A DNA stretch of 64,000 nt from Gnetum montanum (taxonomy: Eukaryota; Streptophyta; Gnetopsida; Gnetales; Gnetaceae). Below are positions 47,210 to 59,679 of this stretch, in pieces. Each line of letters begins with the position of its first letter. Within the stretch, counting starts at the first letter, position 1. The position numbers and the translations under genes were made by a program. Under the pieces are notes generated by a model, which was not told the DNA's origin, ran no database searches, and saw nothing but the letters and a program-made list of their open reading frames with translations. The stretch covers positions 5,260 through 69,259 of the forward strand of contig MNCI01023285.1 of the NCBI GenBank assembly GCA_015680685.1, written 5' to 3'.

Positions 47210-48640
47210 ATATAATAAGGCTTGAGATAGGAATGGTTGACTAGATTAGTCAACTCATTCCCATCCATGTTTGCTAGCTTGAATTCTCTGTTGCCATAAG
47301 CTTTAGTGACCAAGAAAGATCCTTTCCAATTTGCTAAGAACTTGTTTGCATGTTTGCAAACAACCTTAAGGGCAAAGTCTCCTTTCTTGATTTTCTTCTT
47401 GTTCAGGTTGTGAAGATGCTACTATTTCTACCTTTTTTGATATTGTTCAATGTAAGCAAGCGTTTGTATTCGCTGCTCCTCCATTGAATCAAGGTTAGTG
47501 ATACACAACTCATTATTTTGTTTATCATTGATGAAGTCAGATATAGCTACCCTTAAGGATGGTACCTATAACTCAAGAGGCAAAACAACTTTAGATCCAT
47601 AAATAAGGCTATATAGGATGGCTGTGGTCGTAGTCCTAGAGATTTTTCCTATAAGCTCAAAGTACATGTATAAGTTGTTCATGCCACTTGCATTTTCTAT
47701 TGCTTAGCATCTTTTTAAGCACGTTTATGATAACTTTGTTGCTATCTTCGACTTGTTCATTGGCTTGTGGATAGTATGGTGAAGAAAAGGAATGTTTGAT
47801 GCTTAGTTGTTGACAAAAGGTTTGCATTTATTGGCTACTAATTTGTGGTCCACTGTCTGTGACTATAGTTAAGGGTATGCCAAAATGAGACACTATGTTG
47901 TCTAATATGTATTTATAGACTTGTTGAGATGTTGTTTTCCTTAGAGGAATAGCTTCAACCCACTTTGTGAAGTATTCAATTGCGGTGAGGATGAAGCTAT
48001 GTCCTGCAAAAGACTTAGGTGTTATAGGTCCAATAATGTTGATTGTCCATCGTTGAAATGACTACGTGATTTGAGTAGTGTGTAACTCAGTTGGTGATAC
48101 ATGTATTAGGTTACTATGTCATTGATAGGTATCACAAGCTTTAACATTCTGCAGGCAGTTGCTTTCCATATAGGGCTAATAGTATCCTAATTATCTAATC
48201 TTTGCGACCATGGCTCTAAGTACTATATGTCCCCCACATACATGATCATGAACTTGATCAATGACTATATGGGCTTCTGCTTTGACTAAGCATACCAACA
48301 ATAAACCATCATAAAACCTTCGTCATATAGTGTTATCGATTATAATGACATATTGTTTTAATCTTTTACACATGACATCCTTTTGAGAGGTAGTTAGGTT
48401 CTGTGGAGATTCACAAGGCATTAAGTAAAACTTAATGTCGTCATACCACTCTCGTTGAAGAACACTGTCAATGGTGGCTATGGAGATGCCTTCAATATTT
48501 TGTGTGATGGGAAGAGCATAGTTCATGGTCAATGAAGACAACTTGCTAAACACATTGGACGTCACAACCAGGGGCAAGGTTGCAATGACATTGGCTAAGG
48601 TGTTCTTGGTTTAGGGTATGTGTTGGATACCAACATATGT
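47210..48640 (-). pseudogene. Ty3/gypsy pol relic: integrase
   Basis: Minus-strand frames read, from high to low coordinate: REWYDDIKFYLMPCESPQNL (RNase H to integrase linker), then HDHVCGGHIVLRA and CLQNVKACDTYQ (integrase HHCC zinc finger). The core follows: WTINIIGP, HSFILTAIEYFTKWVEAIPL, FGIPLTIVTDSGPQ (near 47850) and SSPYYPQANEQVED. The C-terminal KANKF-like segment ends at KHANKFLANWKGSFLVTKAY. The first catalytic Asp is Asn (WTINIIGP, near 48023-48052); the second Asp and the Glu remain. Stops are scattered. It ends next to the LTR that starts at 48656, and no reverse transcriptase part was found. Confidence 0.8.
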
Positions 48641-48655
48641 AAATTGTAACATGAG

Positions 48656-49487
48656 TGATGAGTCATCATTTGTTGGGCCCCGTCGGAGCCCTGCTGTCAA
48701 GTATCCGATGTCGGAGCCAAGAAATGATGTTGGATATCCGACGTCGCTCCTTTTGGGTTGGCCTATAAATATAGCACTTCGACGCCTAGTTGAGGGAAGA
48801 GGAGTAGAAATAGAAGATAGTTTTACTTTTCAATTTCCTTTCCTTAAAGTTTGTCATTCCCAATGTGTGCTTGCAGTGTGATGTTTGTAATTGTATGGTA
48901 CCTTTGTTTGAGTGTGATGTACTTGGACACGTTACATGATTGGCAATAAAGATCGAGATTACTCCCATCATTGCAGCATTCACTTAGATTATTATTGCTT
49001 TTAATTGTTAATTACTTATTGCTTTCGCTAGTTACATGTTTTCATTTATTGTTATTTACTATTCCTAATATTAAGCGAAATGTGTACACCTTAATCACAA
49101 GCATTTAAGTGTAGATACTTGGTAATCCAAAAGTGTATTGTTTAGCACACCTAGCGATATATGCTTGGTAGTCCCAAAAGTAGTCTCACGAAGTCCAAGA
49201 CGTATACGGATGTTTAAGGTTGAATACTCATCGCACATAAGCTAGTTTAGATCTTGTATTCCATCACCCATTAGTTTAATTAATTTACTCTTTTATTGTT
49301 ATCAGGAGTAGTGTAGAATTAGAGATAACATCATACATCTCACTTTACACTAAACCATACAGTAAACTGCAATCAGGGCATAACGATCTAGATACCACAA
49401 CTAGTCCCATCTACGGAATTTGACTGGATTGTGTGTAAACGCTTGTGATTTTTATGGTTGAGCGTAGGGGTACCTTGCTGCTCATCA
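48656..49487 (+). mobile_element. 5' LTR of a gag-bearing Ty3/gypsy element
   Basis: An 832-bp LTR begins TGATGAGT and ends CTCATCA. It contains GGCCTATAAATATAG near 48762 and CAATAAAGATCGAGATTAC near 48943. Its second half is collinear with the solo LTR at 4706-5542. It is followed by a primer binding site and gag on the same strand. No matching 3' LTR was found in the window, so the element is truncated or rearranged on its right side. Confidence 0.85.
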
Positions 49488-49488
49488 T

Positions 49489-49506
49489 TGGTGTTGTTGC
49501 TAGGGA
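49489..49506 (+). promoter_or_regulatory. Primer binding site, tRNA-Asp type (degenerate)
   Basis: TGGTGTTGTTGCTAGGGA starts one base after the LTR. It corresponds to the complement of a plant tRNA-Asp 3' end, with C-to-T and G-to-A changes. The better preserved counterpart is at 61544-61561 on the minus strand. Confidence 0.75.
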
Positions 49507-49739
49507 TGGTGCTAGCTATCTAGATTAGTTATATTATACATGATTACTGTAAAAGGTATTAATGATATATCTTTCAGAAACTATTAGCTCACACACACCA
49601 TAAACCAATGACAATGTCTTTCTTACATGGAAGTGACGAGATATATGAAGAACTACGAAGAAGAAAATTGGAGTGATTAACTTTATGCAGGGGTTTCTTA
49701 AGATCATGATCACCTTGACAACACTCAAAGACTACATTC

Positions 49740-51600
49740 ATCTAAGGTAGACAATCTTAGAGGAAATGACATAAGTCATGGACTAGGGAAGGCCTCAAGG
49801 CCTAAGACCTCCTCGAAACTAAGAAACAATAAATTAAGGAACCCTATGGAACATCATAGAAGCCATGGCAATCCTTCCAGTTCCTCATCTTCCTCTTCCC
49901 CGTCAACGTTTAGTTTTGATGAAGATGAATGTATGTATAAAGATGAAGCTCCACTAAAGGGTTGGACTAAAAACTAAAATGAAACCCATGGGAAAAGTCA
50001 AAGACGTCACCATGAACATAGATAGTATCATCACAATCAAACAAATAGAGATAAGAATTTCCTTGACAACGTGTTTGATGATAACGAACCCTTGCTAGCC
50101 ACTAAGAGCCTAATGCATATCACAGAGGCCATTAACATATCACAAAAGCATCACAAAAAGAGTTGTCTACCTAAGCTGGACATGAATAATATTCCTAAAT
50201 TTGTAGGAGGCTATGATTTAGACCCACAACATCATTTACAAGCCTTCCATGATGCTTGTGCCTTCTACAACATTGAAAGTGGATGGCAAAAGCTTAAGCT
50301 CTTTCTTAGGACACTAACTGATAGAGCCAAAGTGTGGTATAGATCGTCGAGATCGAATTTAATCCGATGATGGTCTACAATGATGGAACTATTCAATGAG
50401 AAATACCAAACCTACGCAAGAGTGTCCAAGCTAAGGAGATAGATCCAATAGTGGAAACAAGAAAAACATGAACCCTTGGACATGGCCTTAAATAGATATT
50501 ATGCTTTACTAAATAGATGCCCAAGCCATGGTTTCTCTAAGGAAAGGCAACTTTTCCACATCATAGATGGGCTTCGTAATGAAACAAGGGAGACCCTTTG
50601 GGTGTATGCCCTAGGTTAATTATATGAGCTCCAAGCACATTAGATTAGAGAGCTAATAGAGCATTTGGTAAAAGAAGAAGGAGAGATATGAAAATGGGAG
50701 AATGTTGAGAAATATCAAGGGGACCCAACTTTTCAACAAAAGGAAGTCCAGATCTATGGTAAGGAGAACAAAACCATTCTCAATAAGGTGATCCCACAAC
50801 AAACCTTGCCGATACAGGAGTATATGGATGAACTAGAAGAAAAGTCTAATAGGATGTCCAAATGGATAAATGAAAATGTCACAACTCTTATTGAGACAGT
50901 CACAGAGAGGACCATGCAAAACATGCTAAGCGATTATAATAAACAAAGGATATAGAACCNACCCTATGCTTTCCATCCACCGAAATAGTATGGATATTCT
51001 ACATCCTCTACTTTAAATAGCCATTACCACTCTCCTAAGTACCATCAACCCATGACATCCCTTAAGGGATCACCACCTCATGCCTCTTACCATCCATCCT
51101 ATCCTTGATATTCTCATAATCCATCTCATTATGTGCCACTGCTAGCAACACAGAAGGGTTTAGCACCACAATATCAACAAACAAATGCTGCATGTGTTGC
51201 ACACATGCATAGACATGTTGACACTAGTGGGTCTTAATCGCAACGTTGGAAATGTCCCTTTTGGAGGAAAGGCCGTAAGTCAAAGCAAACCATGCATGGA
51301 CCCACCACATCATCCAAGCCAACACAATGCCAATTTGGTGCACCACCTTCCTTATCTCAACCAACATCCTTCGATCATACACATGGGCCACCATCCATTA
51401 GTACTCCAATTCCAAATCCAACCAATGAATCTACAAGCGTGGGAAGACAAAAAAATCCATGCATACCATATCATGCTCAAGGGTGAAATCGTGGGCCAGT
51501 CATCTATAATGTTAACAAACCTCAAAACCTGACCCACCATACATTTAACCAAAGTGTGTTACCAATAATTTTTCTACCCAACTACCACACCACCAATAGA
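49740..51600 (+). pseudogene. Ty3/gypsy gag, decayed
   Basis: Best at 50071-50370: FVGGYDLDPQHHLQAFHDAC, ESGWQKLKLFLRTLTDRAKV and WYRSS, then past a stop WSTMMELFNEKYQTYA. This is the Retrotrans_gag pattern. Downstream are EPLDMALNRYYALLNRCP and FHIIDGLRNETRETLW. A Pro/Ser/His-rich C-terminus lies near 51190-51500. Stops at 50368 and elsewhere inactivate it. The gag at 60180-61418 on the other strand is its close relative. No protease, polymerase or integrase follows. One N lies at 50960. Confidence 0.85.
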
Positions 51601-52320
51601 CACCTAATGGTTGGGATATGAATGGTTACCAACATTTCATACATTCATGGATCTTATTAATCCACTTATTAATCCTTGTCACGGCCAAATGTTTAGTCAT
51701 GGGGGTCACCCCTTATTCTAATATTTAGGATTCTTAAGTGTTTTTCATCTTTTTTGTTTTACAATTTTTTGTTATTTTCCTATTTCTTCACCCAATTTTT
51801 CCTATTTCTTCCAATTTTTTCTAGTTGTTGTTTTCATTTTCTTTTGTAATCTTGCTTGCAAATAAAATGATCGTGTTGCCCATTGGGGTGAGGTTTTCTC
51901 TATGTTGTCGAATCATAAGGGACTGATTATTTAGACATTGAGACCATGACATCCATCCACTCATTCCATTAATAAGAGGTTCTTGCCTTGGTCATAATGG
52001 TAATCTTTTCCATCATCCAACTAAAAATAACTTCATAATCATTGTGTCTAGATAGAAGAGTGCAGAACCAAGGTGGAATGTAAAGGGTGTGACATAAAGG
52101 GGATTTGTGGATTCTCTTTGGTGACTTCTGTTTGTTCTATCATGTTGTGGAGGTTGTAACCATATCCTTGTAGATTGAACGAAAAATGGAAGTAAGAGTA
52201 ACTTCAAAAAACACTGAATAAATTTTTATGGGTCCCATTGGATAGACATGTACCCATGCCTAAAGGTTGGTGGCCTTTTAGAACCAATATATATATATAT
52301 ATATATATATAATAACTATG
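51600..52320 (+). other. Non-coding 3' region of the gag element and AT microsatellite
   Basis: A T-rich region with 'ttttgttttacaattttttg' resembles, in order and composition, the minus-strand stretch 58480-58630 of the complete element. It is therefore probably the internal 3' region of the 48656 element. An (AT) run of about 24 bp lies at 52288-52312. Confidence 0.5.
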
Positions 52321-52548
52321 CCATAATACGCTCCTCCCTTGGACAAAACGCTAAGTGATGTTACTCCTTGTGACTCTGATAGTATTATGGTTGTTCACTG
52401 GTATGATGAAACAATGCGATGCCACTACAGAAAACAAGAAGCCTTACTTTCCTAGGTTGTGTGAATGTATTGTATGTTTTTCTGAATGTTTTTGTTAACA
52501 AAAGTGGTGAGAAATGTATTTTATTCATGTAATTAATACACTTTGACA

Positions 52549-52559
52549 TGGTATCAAAG
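52549..52559 (+). promoter_or_regulatory. Primer-binding-site-like TGGTATCAAAG
   Basis: The sequence is one base from TGGTATCAGAG, the tRNA-iMet site used by most plant Ty1/copia elements. It follows CA at 52547-52548, as at an LTR end. No LTR limits could be defined, so this is suggestive only. Confidence 0.35.
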
Positions 52560-55200
52560 AAATGTTAATTTTGAAGGAAAAGAAGTGGTTAGTGATATAA
52601 CTAAATGAAAATTGAAATTACAAAGAAGATAGTTAAATAGATCAAATACTGAGAAATAATGGATTAAGAATATATTAAAGGTTGTAAGAAGTGACCTTGT
52701 GAACCAACAATAAAAGGAGGAGTGAATGGAAAACTTGATTACCAAAAGAGAAGAAATGTCATGAACTAATCAAAAATTGTATCCAATCTTGTGGGAACTA
52801 TTCGAACTCTTGAAGAAGGTGGAGTATGCATCCATAAAATAGAGTGAAAAGATTGATGGTCCAATATCTCCAAATTTATGTAGAAGATATTTTGGAAAGA
52901 ATAAAGAACATTATGATATTTATATAAGAAATAAAAAGAGAGTAAGACTGGATAAAAGAGGAACTTGCTGAAGTAAAAGTAAAAAGTCAGATGAATAAAG
53001 GTTATATTAATGTTTTAAACTAGAAGTTCCATAGAAATAATAACTAGAGATCAAGCAACCAAAGATATAATTGGAATAAACAAAAAAATAGATTCCATAT
53101 GAAAGGGAAAGAAATTAATGTTTTATTTAGTGCAATTATTTGCATTTTTACCTTGTAAACACTTTCACTATTATAATAAGTAAAGAAAGTAAATTTTTAT
53201 ACTTATTGTTGTCATTCCTATTAATGATGTGAAAGTCCAATAAATAAGACCTATTTCTACAAATAATAACTCTTGATAATATTGACATGAGATAAAGAAT
53301 TCACAAAAGTAAATAAGTACAAACTCTTCCATATGATTTATTTGAATGAAAAATTCCTATGCAATATTTATAGAACACTAAGTTTAGAATCCTAGTAATC
53401 GAGAAAACATCATCTTTACAACAAGAAAGAAGTCTTAAGTGGCTTGTTTGTGCCTACAACTTAGTACAATTAGTGAACCTATTAGAAGAGATGCAAAAAA
53501 CAAGAACTATTGGGCAAGAAACAAATTGAAGTGAAATGTTGAGTATGATGGAGGATACTCTGGTGGCTTCTACCAGAAACATGATGGAAAGATACAAATT
53601 TTCCATGTTTACCAAACTAGTCAATAACAAATTTGAAGTGGACTACTTCAAAAATCAAAAGGTGAAATTTAAGAAATTAGGACTAAAATGATACCTAGAT
53701 GCTACACTACAAAATGACAATGTAATTCCTTCCCATATAATCCATGAAGGATTGTGAACATACTAGAATGGAAGATTTGCTATCAAATTCATGGGCGTTT
53801 AACGAAAAATTGAGATTTTAGCAAGATTAATCAAGTATGTTTTTAAGAATACCTTTAAATTTTGTCCTACAATTAATACCAAATTTGTGTCCAAGGTAAA
53901 TTTCCAAGAAATATTTTACAACTCTTTTATGTGGGATGAAAATAAGACATGGATAAAACTTATCTATTTGAAAGATCCATAGAGGTCCATAGCCAAAATC
54001 TTCATGAATTATATCCTTTACAAAGATAGACAAAATTAAATGAGCTCTAATGCATAGAAGATCTACATAGTATAGAAGCATGATGCAAAATTTTCTTGGG
54101 TAAGACATACCATGATGAAGGCCAATGAACAACTTGTGAAATGTTTTCATGAAAAGTAACAATATGTTATACTTTGAGTATAGATATGCCATTTCATATA
54201 TATTTAAATTTATCTACAAGAAAGGATTACCATCTAAAAAATACCTAATCCCTCCAACAATCCATCATGTATACTCTGTACATAGAGTGGATGTGAAGAT
54301 TAAAGATCCCAAGGAGTAGAAAGAAGAAATTAATAGAACTAAATAACTATTATCACCAAATTCAAGAAAGTAACACTAGATTCCATGATGAACATGTTAG
54401 ATAATGAAGAGCATGAAGATGATCAACCTTTGATTATAAAGAGAAGGAGAAGAGAAAAATAAGAAATTTTAGGCTAGAGTAGTAATTCAATGATAAAACA
54501 TTTAAAACCAAATGTAAACATCCTAAAACTAATCTCAAAGGATGTTGTTGAAACAATAAAGTATGAGTACATTTCAAATTCAACATTGGAGGGCTATTCT
54601 ATGGAAATCTATAAGAAACAACAAATTAGTATAATAAGTAGTGAAGAGAATTTAGAGAAACATTATTAAGACACTATTACATAAGGTTGATAGTGATGAC
54701 AAATAAATGTTAAAGAAAATTTTAGAATATTCAAGAACCATGTACTATAACATTGTTATGCTTGCTTATTTCTAATAAATTAAGATTCCACAAGAGATGG
54801 AATGAATTGCAAATCAACAAGTTTTAAAAAACTTTGTAGATGAATACAAAGTTAATTTTTAAAGTGCACTAGAATTAGCTATTCAATATTTGAATACTAG
54901 ACTGATCATAAATCCTCTTCATAGGAGTAATCTTATGAGAACATTCATAAGTAGATATGTATAGTCTATGCTACACTTTACCAGCACAAAGGTCATAATA
55001 GAAGAGATCATGAGCATAATGGAAAGCTTAAAGATATCAAAGAATTTTAGGTATATAAGAAAGTTGTTGCAATGAAATTAGAATATGCAAAAGAGTATGA
55101 GAAGCTATAGGAAATGGGCTCTATAAATATTGAAAAATTGATGACGACAACGAACATGCAAAAATTAAACATATGAAATTAGTAATTGATAAATGAGATA
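52560..55200. other. AT-rich decayed retroelement-like sequence of unknown class
   Basis: At 53540-54160 one plus-strand frame runs about 200 codons with roughly nine stops (RNMMERYKFSMFTKLVNNKF, VKFKKLGLK, GRFAIKFMGV and IAKIFMNYILYKDRQN are parts). The complementary strand is fully open at 53827-54192. No conserved motif is recognised on either strand. The right edge, near 55200, joins the copia RNase H region. This could be the interior of a Ty1/copia element or an unrelated old insertion. Confidence 0.35.
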
Positions 55201-55789
55201 TTAAGAAGAATTTGAAAGTATTGATTTTTCTGATGTGTTTTGATTTCTTGTGTAGCACATGTTCATTTGATAATTGGATGGTTACTGTGTTATCACAAAT
55301 TTGTTTGATTGGAAGAAAAACTTAGAATCCTAAGTATGTTATAAGTTTCTTGAGCTAAAGTAGATGTTTTGTGCACTCAGCCATAGCTATGAATTCAACT
55401 TTACAAGTTGAGAGATTGATTAAAGTTTGTTTTTCTATTTCCATTATATTGCATTGTCTCCATGGAATATTATGACTCTTGATGTAGATTTTCTATCATT
55501 ATGATCTCCTTTCCAATCAACATCTGAATAAACATGAAATTATCCATTCCCTTTGGTATAGATGAATCCATGATTTGCTACGCCTTTAATGTATCTTAGA
55601 ACATGTGTGAGAGCATTAAGGTCACTTTGCCTTGGTTCTTGCATGAATCATGATAGGTATGATGTAGAAAACTCAAAATCTAATCTTGGGTGACATAAAA
55701 ATATAATAGTTTCAATCATACTTCTATATTGGGTTACATCCTTAAGAGGGATGTTGTCATTCTATTGAAGCTTTATATTGTGAGGAAGT
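55200..55789 (-). pseudogene. Ty1/copia pol, RT end and RNase H (left part)
   Basis: Minus-strand frames give VTQYRSMIETIIFLCHPRLD, STSYLSFMQEPRQSDLNALT-like, VLRYIKGVANHGFIYTKGNG and YSDVDWKGDHNDRKSTSRVI. This is the C-terminal RT/RNase H of Ty1/copia; the SD-DWAGD--DRKSTSG motif is clear. The reading frame continues from 62468 once the gypsy element and one GAAGT copy are removed. Stops make it inactive. Confidence 0.85.
55785..55789. repeat. Target site duplication GAAGT, left copy
   Basis: GAAGT directly precedes the TGATGAG terminus at 55790 and recurs at 62463-62467 directly after the other LTR. Confidence 0.9.
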
Positions 55790-56679
55790 TGATGAGTGGC
55801 GAGGTACCCCTACACTCAACCATACGAATACGAGTGTAGCATGTGCAATCCGGTTGAACTCCATAGACTAAGTGCCTACACGCCCCATGGAACACTTAGG
55901 GTTAATCATTCGTTGTCTTCCCAGACTTACTTGTATTTGTCACGGTATGGTTAAGTAAGTCCGAGGTATATGATTTTTATGGTCTTTTTAGTTTATATCT
56001 CCTATGTTATTGAGGTGAAGGGTAGAGAGACTAATTACTAACTCTAACTAACGAACTAAGTCTAAATTAACCTAGTGTCAGCATCCGTTCCCACTTACTG
56101 TACACACCCTGAACCGATGCAATCGTGGCTACCAAACGCTAATCGTTGTTGGGATCACCATGCGTAACGCACGTGCTTGAAGCGGTCATATTGAGGCACT
56201 TAACTAGGAGAGAAGGGTTGAGAAAGCTAAGCTAAGAGGAAAGGGTAAGAGAATCTAATCTAGCGTAAGTGTGATGAGCATCCGTTCCTTGATCATCCGT
56301 ACACATCTTTAAATGCTCGTAATCAAGTCATACTCATTTCTTGTTACTAGGAGATAAGGGTGAGAGAGAAAACAATAAATAACATTAAATAAAATCCTAA
56401 TTAGCCTATTCCATGCACTGCAAGGTCTATCCAAGAAGCTCGTCTTTATTGTTGTACACAAACTTGTGTTCAGGTACAATGTTTGCTTGAATAAAGATCC
56501 GTTCACTTTAGGACTCCTACTGCGGGCATATGGAAATTAATCTATCTCTAGAGTGATCAATCTGCCAGAGTTTCCCTACTGTCTAGCCTAGGATGAGGAA
56601 ACAAGGGAGAGCCGCCTCTTATTTATAGATATGACGGCGCACCACGATATCATGGCCCATGCGATATCACGTCTCATCA
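55790..56679 (-). repeat. 3' LTR of the gag-protease element
   Basis: An 890-bp LTR. On the minus strand it has CTATAAATAAGAGGCGG near 56630, AATAAAG-type and tRNA-like-free leader sequence, and terminal inverted repeats TGATGAG/CTCATCA that are perfect here. Confidence 0.9.
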
Positions 56680-58950
56680 TACCCCCATGACTGAATGAAA
56701 ACTTGTCCTCGAGTTCCTTACAAAATATTGGGGAGGTATGGGATTATTGACTGAATGGAACTAATGGGATGACTTGTGAATGGATCATCATTACAAGACT
56801 TGACAAAACTAGTGTTCATGACAACAAGAGTGAACACCTTATTACATTAACATCAGGCCTCATTTGGTAGCTGAGAAAGAGAGAGAGAAAGAAGTGTTGC
56901 TACTGCCAACGCCAAGATTGCTCCTGTCGTTGTCCATCTGTATGCGTGTCATGGATCTTGCTCCTTGCATTGCTGCTTCCAACACTGCTCCATTCCAAGT
57001 GTTTGCTCCAAATCCAATCTGTTATTGTATGATTGCCATCTGCACACACAACACAATCTTATATTAGCAAGAGTAAATGAATCATCATGTAATTAATACC
57101 TTGCTTCGGTGTAAGTCCATTGGCTAGGTTGTGGTATGACTGATTGCGGATCTAGAGATATAATATTGATGACTACCGAAGGTGTAGGGGTTAGGAAAAA
57201 ATCAAAAAAATCGGGGCTAGGAGAAAATCTAAAAAATTGGGCCCCGTACCCCCATGACTAATCGCGAACCTCCAGTAGCGTTAGAATGGAGAAAGAAAAA
57301 GGAACAAAAAAGATAGATAAAAAGGGACAACTATGACATCGATGAAATGGATGTCGAGATGGGAATGAACAAAGTAAAAATAATTGCAAAAATGTTAGGG
57401 GAAAGAATTTAACTTGTGCCCAAAATAGGAATGTCAGTGGGTCCTCCCCAAAGTAGGCTCATGCCCTTGATGCCCTGACAATCCCACATTCAAAGAGTCC
57501 GTAGGCTCTGGCAATGTCCTTTGGAACAAGAGTTAAAGTCTTAACTGCAAGAATTTACCAAAAAGAAAACAATGCATCAACCAAAATATACATTAATGAT
57601 ACAATCGACAATGAGGTGAATAATGGAGCGAAGGATGGCGGGAAGAGAATGGAATGGAATCCCAAGAACAAGGTGGTGTACAGCCCCTTGTGTGTTTCAT
57701 GATTAATGTGACTTGGCAAATCTCATTCCAACTTCGGCCTCAACCCAACCACATCCAGTGACTTCGCATTAATGCATTCGGCTAATCCATAAACTTGAGT
57801 AACAAGAATTCCTTTGCCCAAGAGCCACCACCATTCCGACGAAGCAAAGGAGAAGAGAATGGGAAGCAAGAAGGGCCTTAGTTAGAGGGAACATTTTTAG
57901 TTCCATAACCAGTGCTTGTAGCCCAAGGATTATTTTGTCTAAGGGGTGTGCTTTTAATTCTCACTTTTTTTTCTCTTTTTCCTTTTTTTTTGTTTTTTTT
58001 TGTTTTGTGTTTTTATGCGTGAGAACCACACCATGCAAAGAATTCTTATTCTTATTGTCTCAGCTTCTGATAATTGGGTAACATTGGAATGGCAAGAAAA
58101 CTCAAGAAGAAAACATCCAAGCACCCAAGAGAATGGCCAACACAAAAGCATCAAGTTCCCTTGAAGTCACACCCTTGTCAAACCTTGAGTCCTTCCTTAG
58201 TTTGAGAAATGCCCAGTCACCAATTCGTTAAAGTTCTTATTATGAAGGGGACTATACATTTCCAAGCCGAGAGAGACCATAGAAATTGGTGGATGGATGG
58301 ATGAAGTGATCTCATTGCTTGCCATATCAAAAAAAACATACCTTAATATCAACATCATGACTTAAAGGTAAAAACCAAACATTAGCAATCAATGAAAAAT
58401 AGTTCATACCATCATGAAAAACACTTATTGGATGACAAACTTACAGGGTTGATCACATACACACACACACACACACAAAATGGAAAAGTATAACGATGTT
58501 GTAAAACAAAAAAAAAGAAGAGTTAAACAAATGTGTAAAACAAAAACAAGAAAAGTTAAAGAAATTTGTAAAACAAAAATGTGTAAGAAAAAAAGTTGTA
58601 AGACAAAAAGGTGTAAAACAAAAACTAAAAAGAACTAAGGGCTCCAAATGATTAGCATAGGGGGCCATCTCCCCCATGACTGAATTGTAAGGGAGAGATT
58701 CGAAATAATGAATGTCTATTTGAATTTCGTAGAAGTGCCCAACTTCTCCCAACTGATGTTCTTAGATTAAGGGGTGGAAGTTGGTGACGCTCATACTCCA
58801 ATGTATCTATGCCTTCGTTGTTAACATGAGTTGTACTCCCAATTCATTTTGTGCATATTGGTTTGCTCTTTCTAGTAGCTGTCAACCACGAGGTATCTAC
58901 TACTGGTGTGGTTGCTACATACAGGCATCCGTGGAGTTTTATATCTTGGG
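56680..58950 (-). other. Non-coding 3' internal region of the gag-protease element
   Basis: No protein motif is recognised. It starts (low coordinate) with the polypurine-tract complement 'tacccccat' and CTCGAG near 56711. A T-rich plus-strand stretch lies at 57960-58010. An (AC) repeat lies at 58458-58477, followed by A-rich sequence with repeated 'gtaaaacaaaa' words to about 58625. Confidence 0.7.
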
Positions 58951-58954
58951 CACA

Positions 58955-59491
58955 CTAATTACATGGAAGAGATGCTGAACATTCTTCCATGTCATCACCC
59001 TCTGAGTCACTGTGTGTGATGCATGAAACTTTCTTCTTCTCAATCTTTCCATAAATGTTTATCTTAGATATCTGCAAGGAAAGATCGTGGATCCTTAGGT
59101 ACACATCTACTATACTCAGCCATGGTCTTTCCATTATAATTGGGAAGCCCCCGTTGTTGCTTTTAACTTCTATCACTAGGAAGTCAGCTAGGTAGGACCA
59201 ACCACACACAGTGGTAATGATGTCCTCCACCAATCCCAAGGGAATAATGATGGACTAGTTTGCCAGCTCTAGTTGAATGTTGCTCTTTTTAAGTTGGGGT
59301 AGGTTCCAGGCTTGATACATTTCTCGTGATATTAGGTTGACTCTGGAACTTGAGTTAAGAAGAGCCTTATGTGGTGCATTCCCGGTGATTTGTAAATAGA
59401 TTAAGGGACTCCCAGGGTTAGATAGTTTCCTAGGAAGGTGGCCTACCTTGATCCAGTCGGTTATGGTATGCATTAACATAACCGTATGCAT
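58955..59491 (-). pseudogene. Ty3/gypsy retropepsin, inactive
   Basis: The first part reads YLQITGNAPHKALLNSSSRV and NLISREMYQAW. After a stop near 59255 it continues GLVEDIITTVCGWSYLADFL, GGFPIIMERPWLSIVDVYL. This is the aspartic protease of plant Ty3/gypsy pol. The active site expected as LLD(T/S)G is LLNSS here, so the catalytic Asp is Asn and the Gly is lost. Confidence 0.85.
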
Positions 59492-59679
59492 ACAACTCTG
59501 TTGTTGGACTGAAGGGTGCTCTGAAGTGTTAGATGGTGGAGGAGTATACCTAGACTCAACTGTTTGTTGTTATAAGAGCTTGTCTAGGCTTCTGGTTCTG
59601 AAGAAAGGTCTTCTCTTTTTACAGTTGTCAGAACTAGCAGTAGGTTGAATATTTACAGCTCTTGCAGTGTTACATTGCT

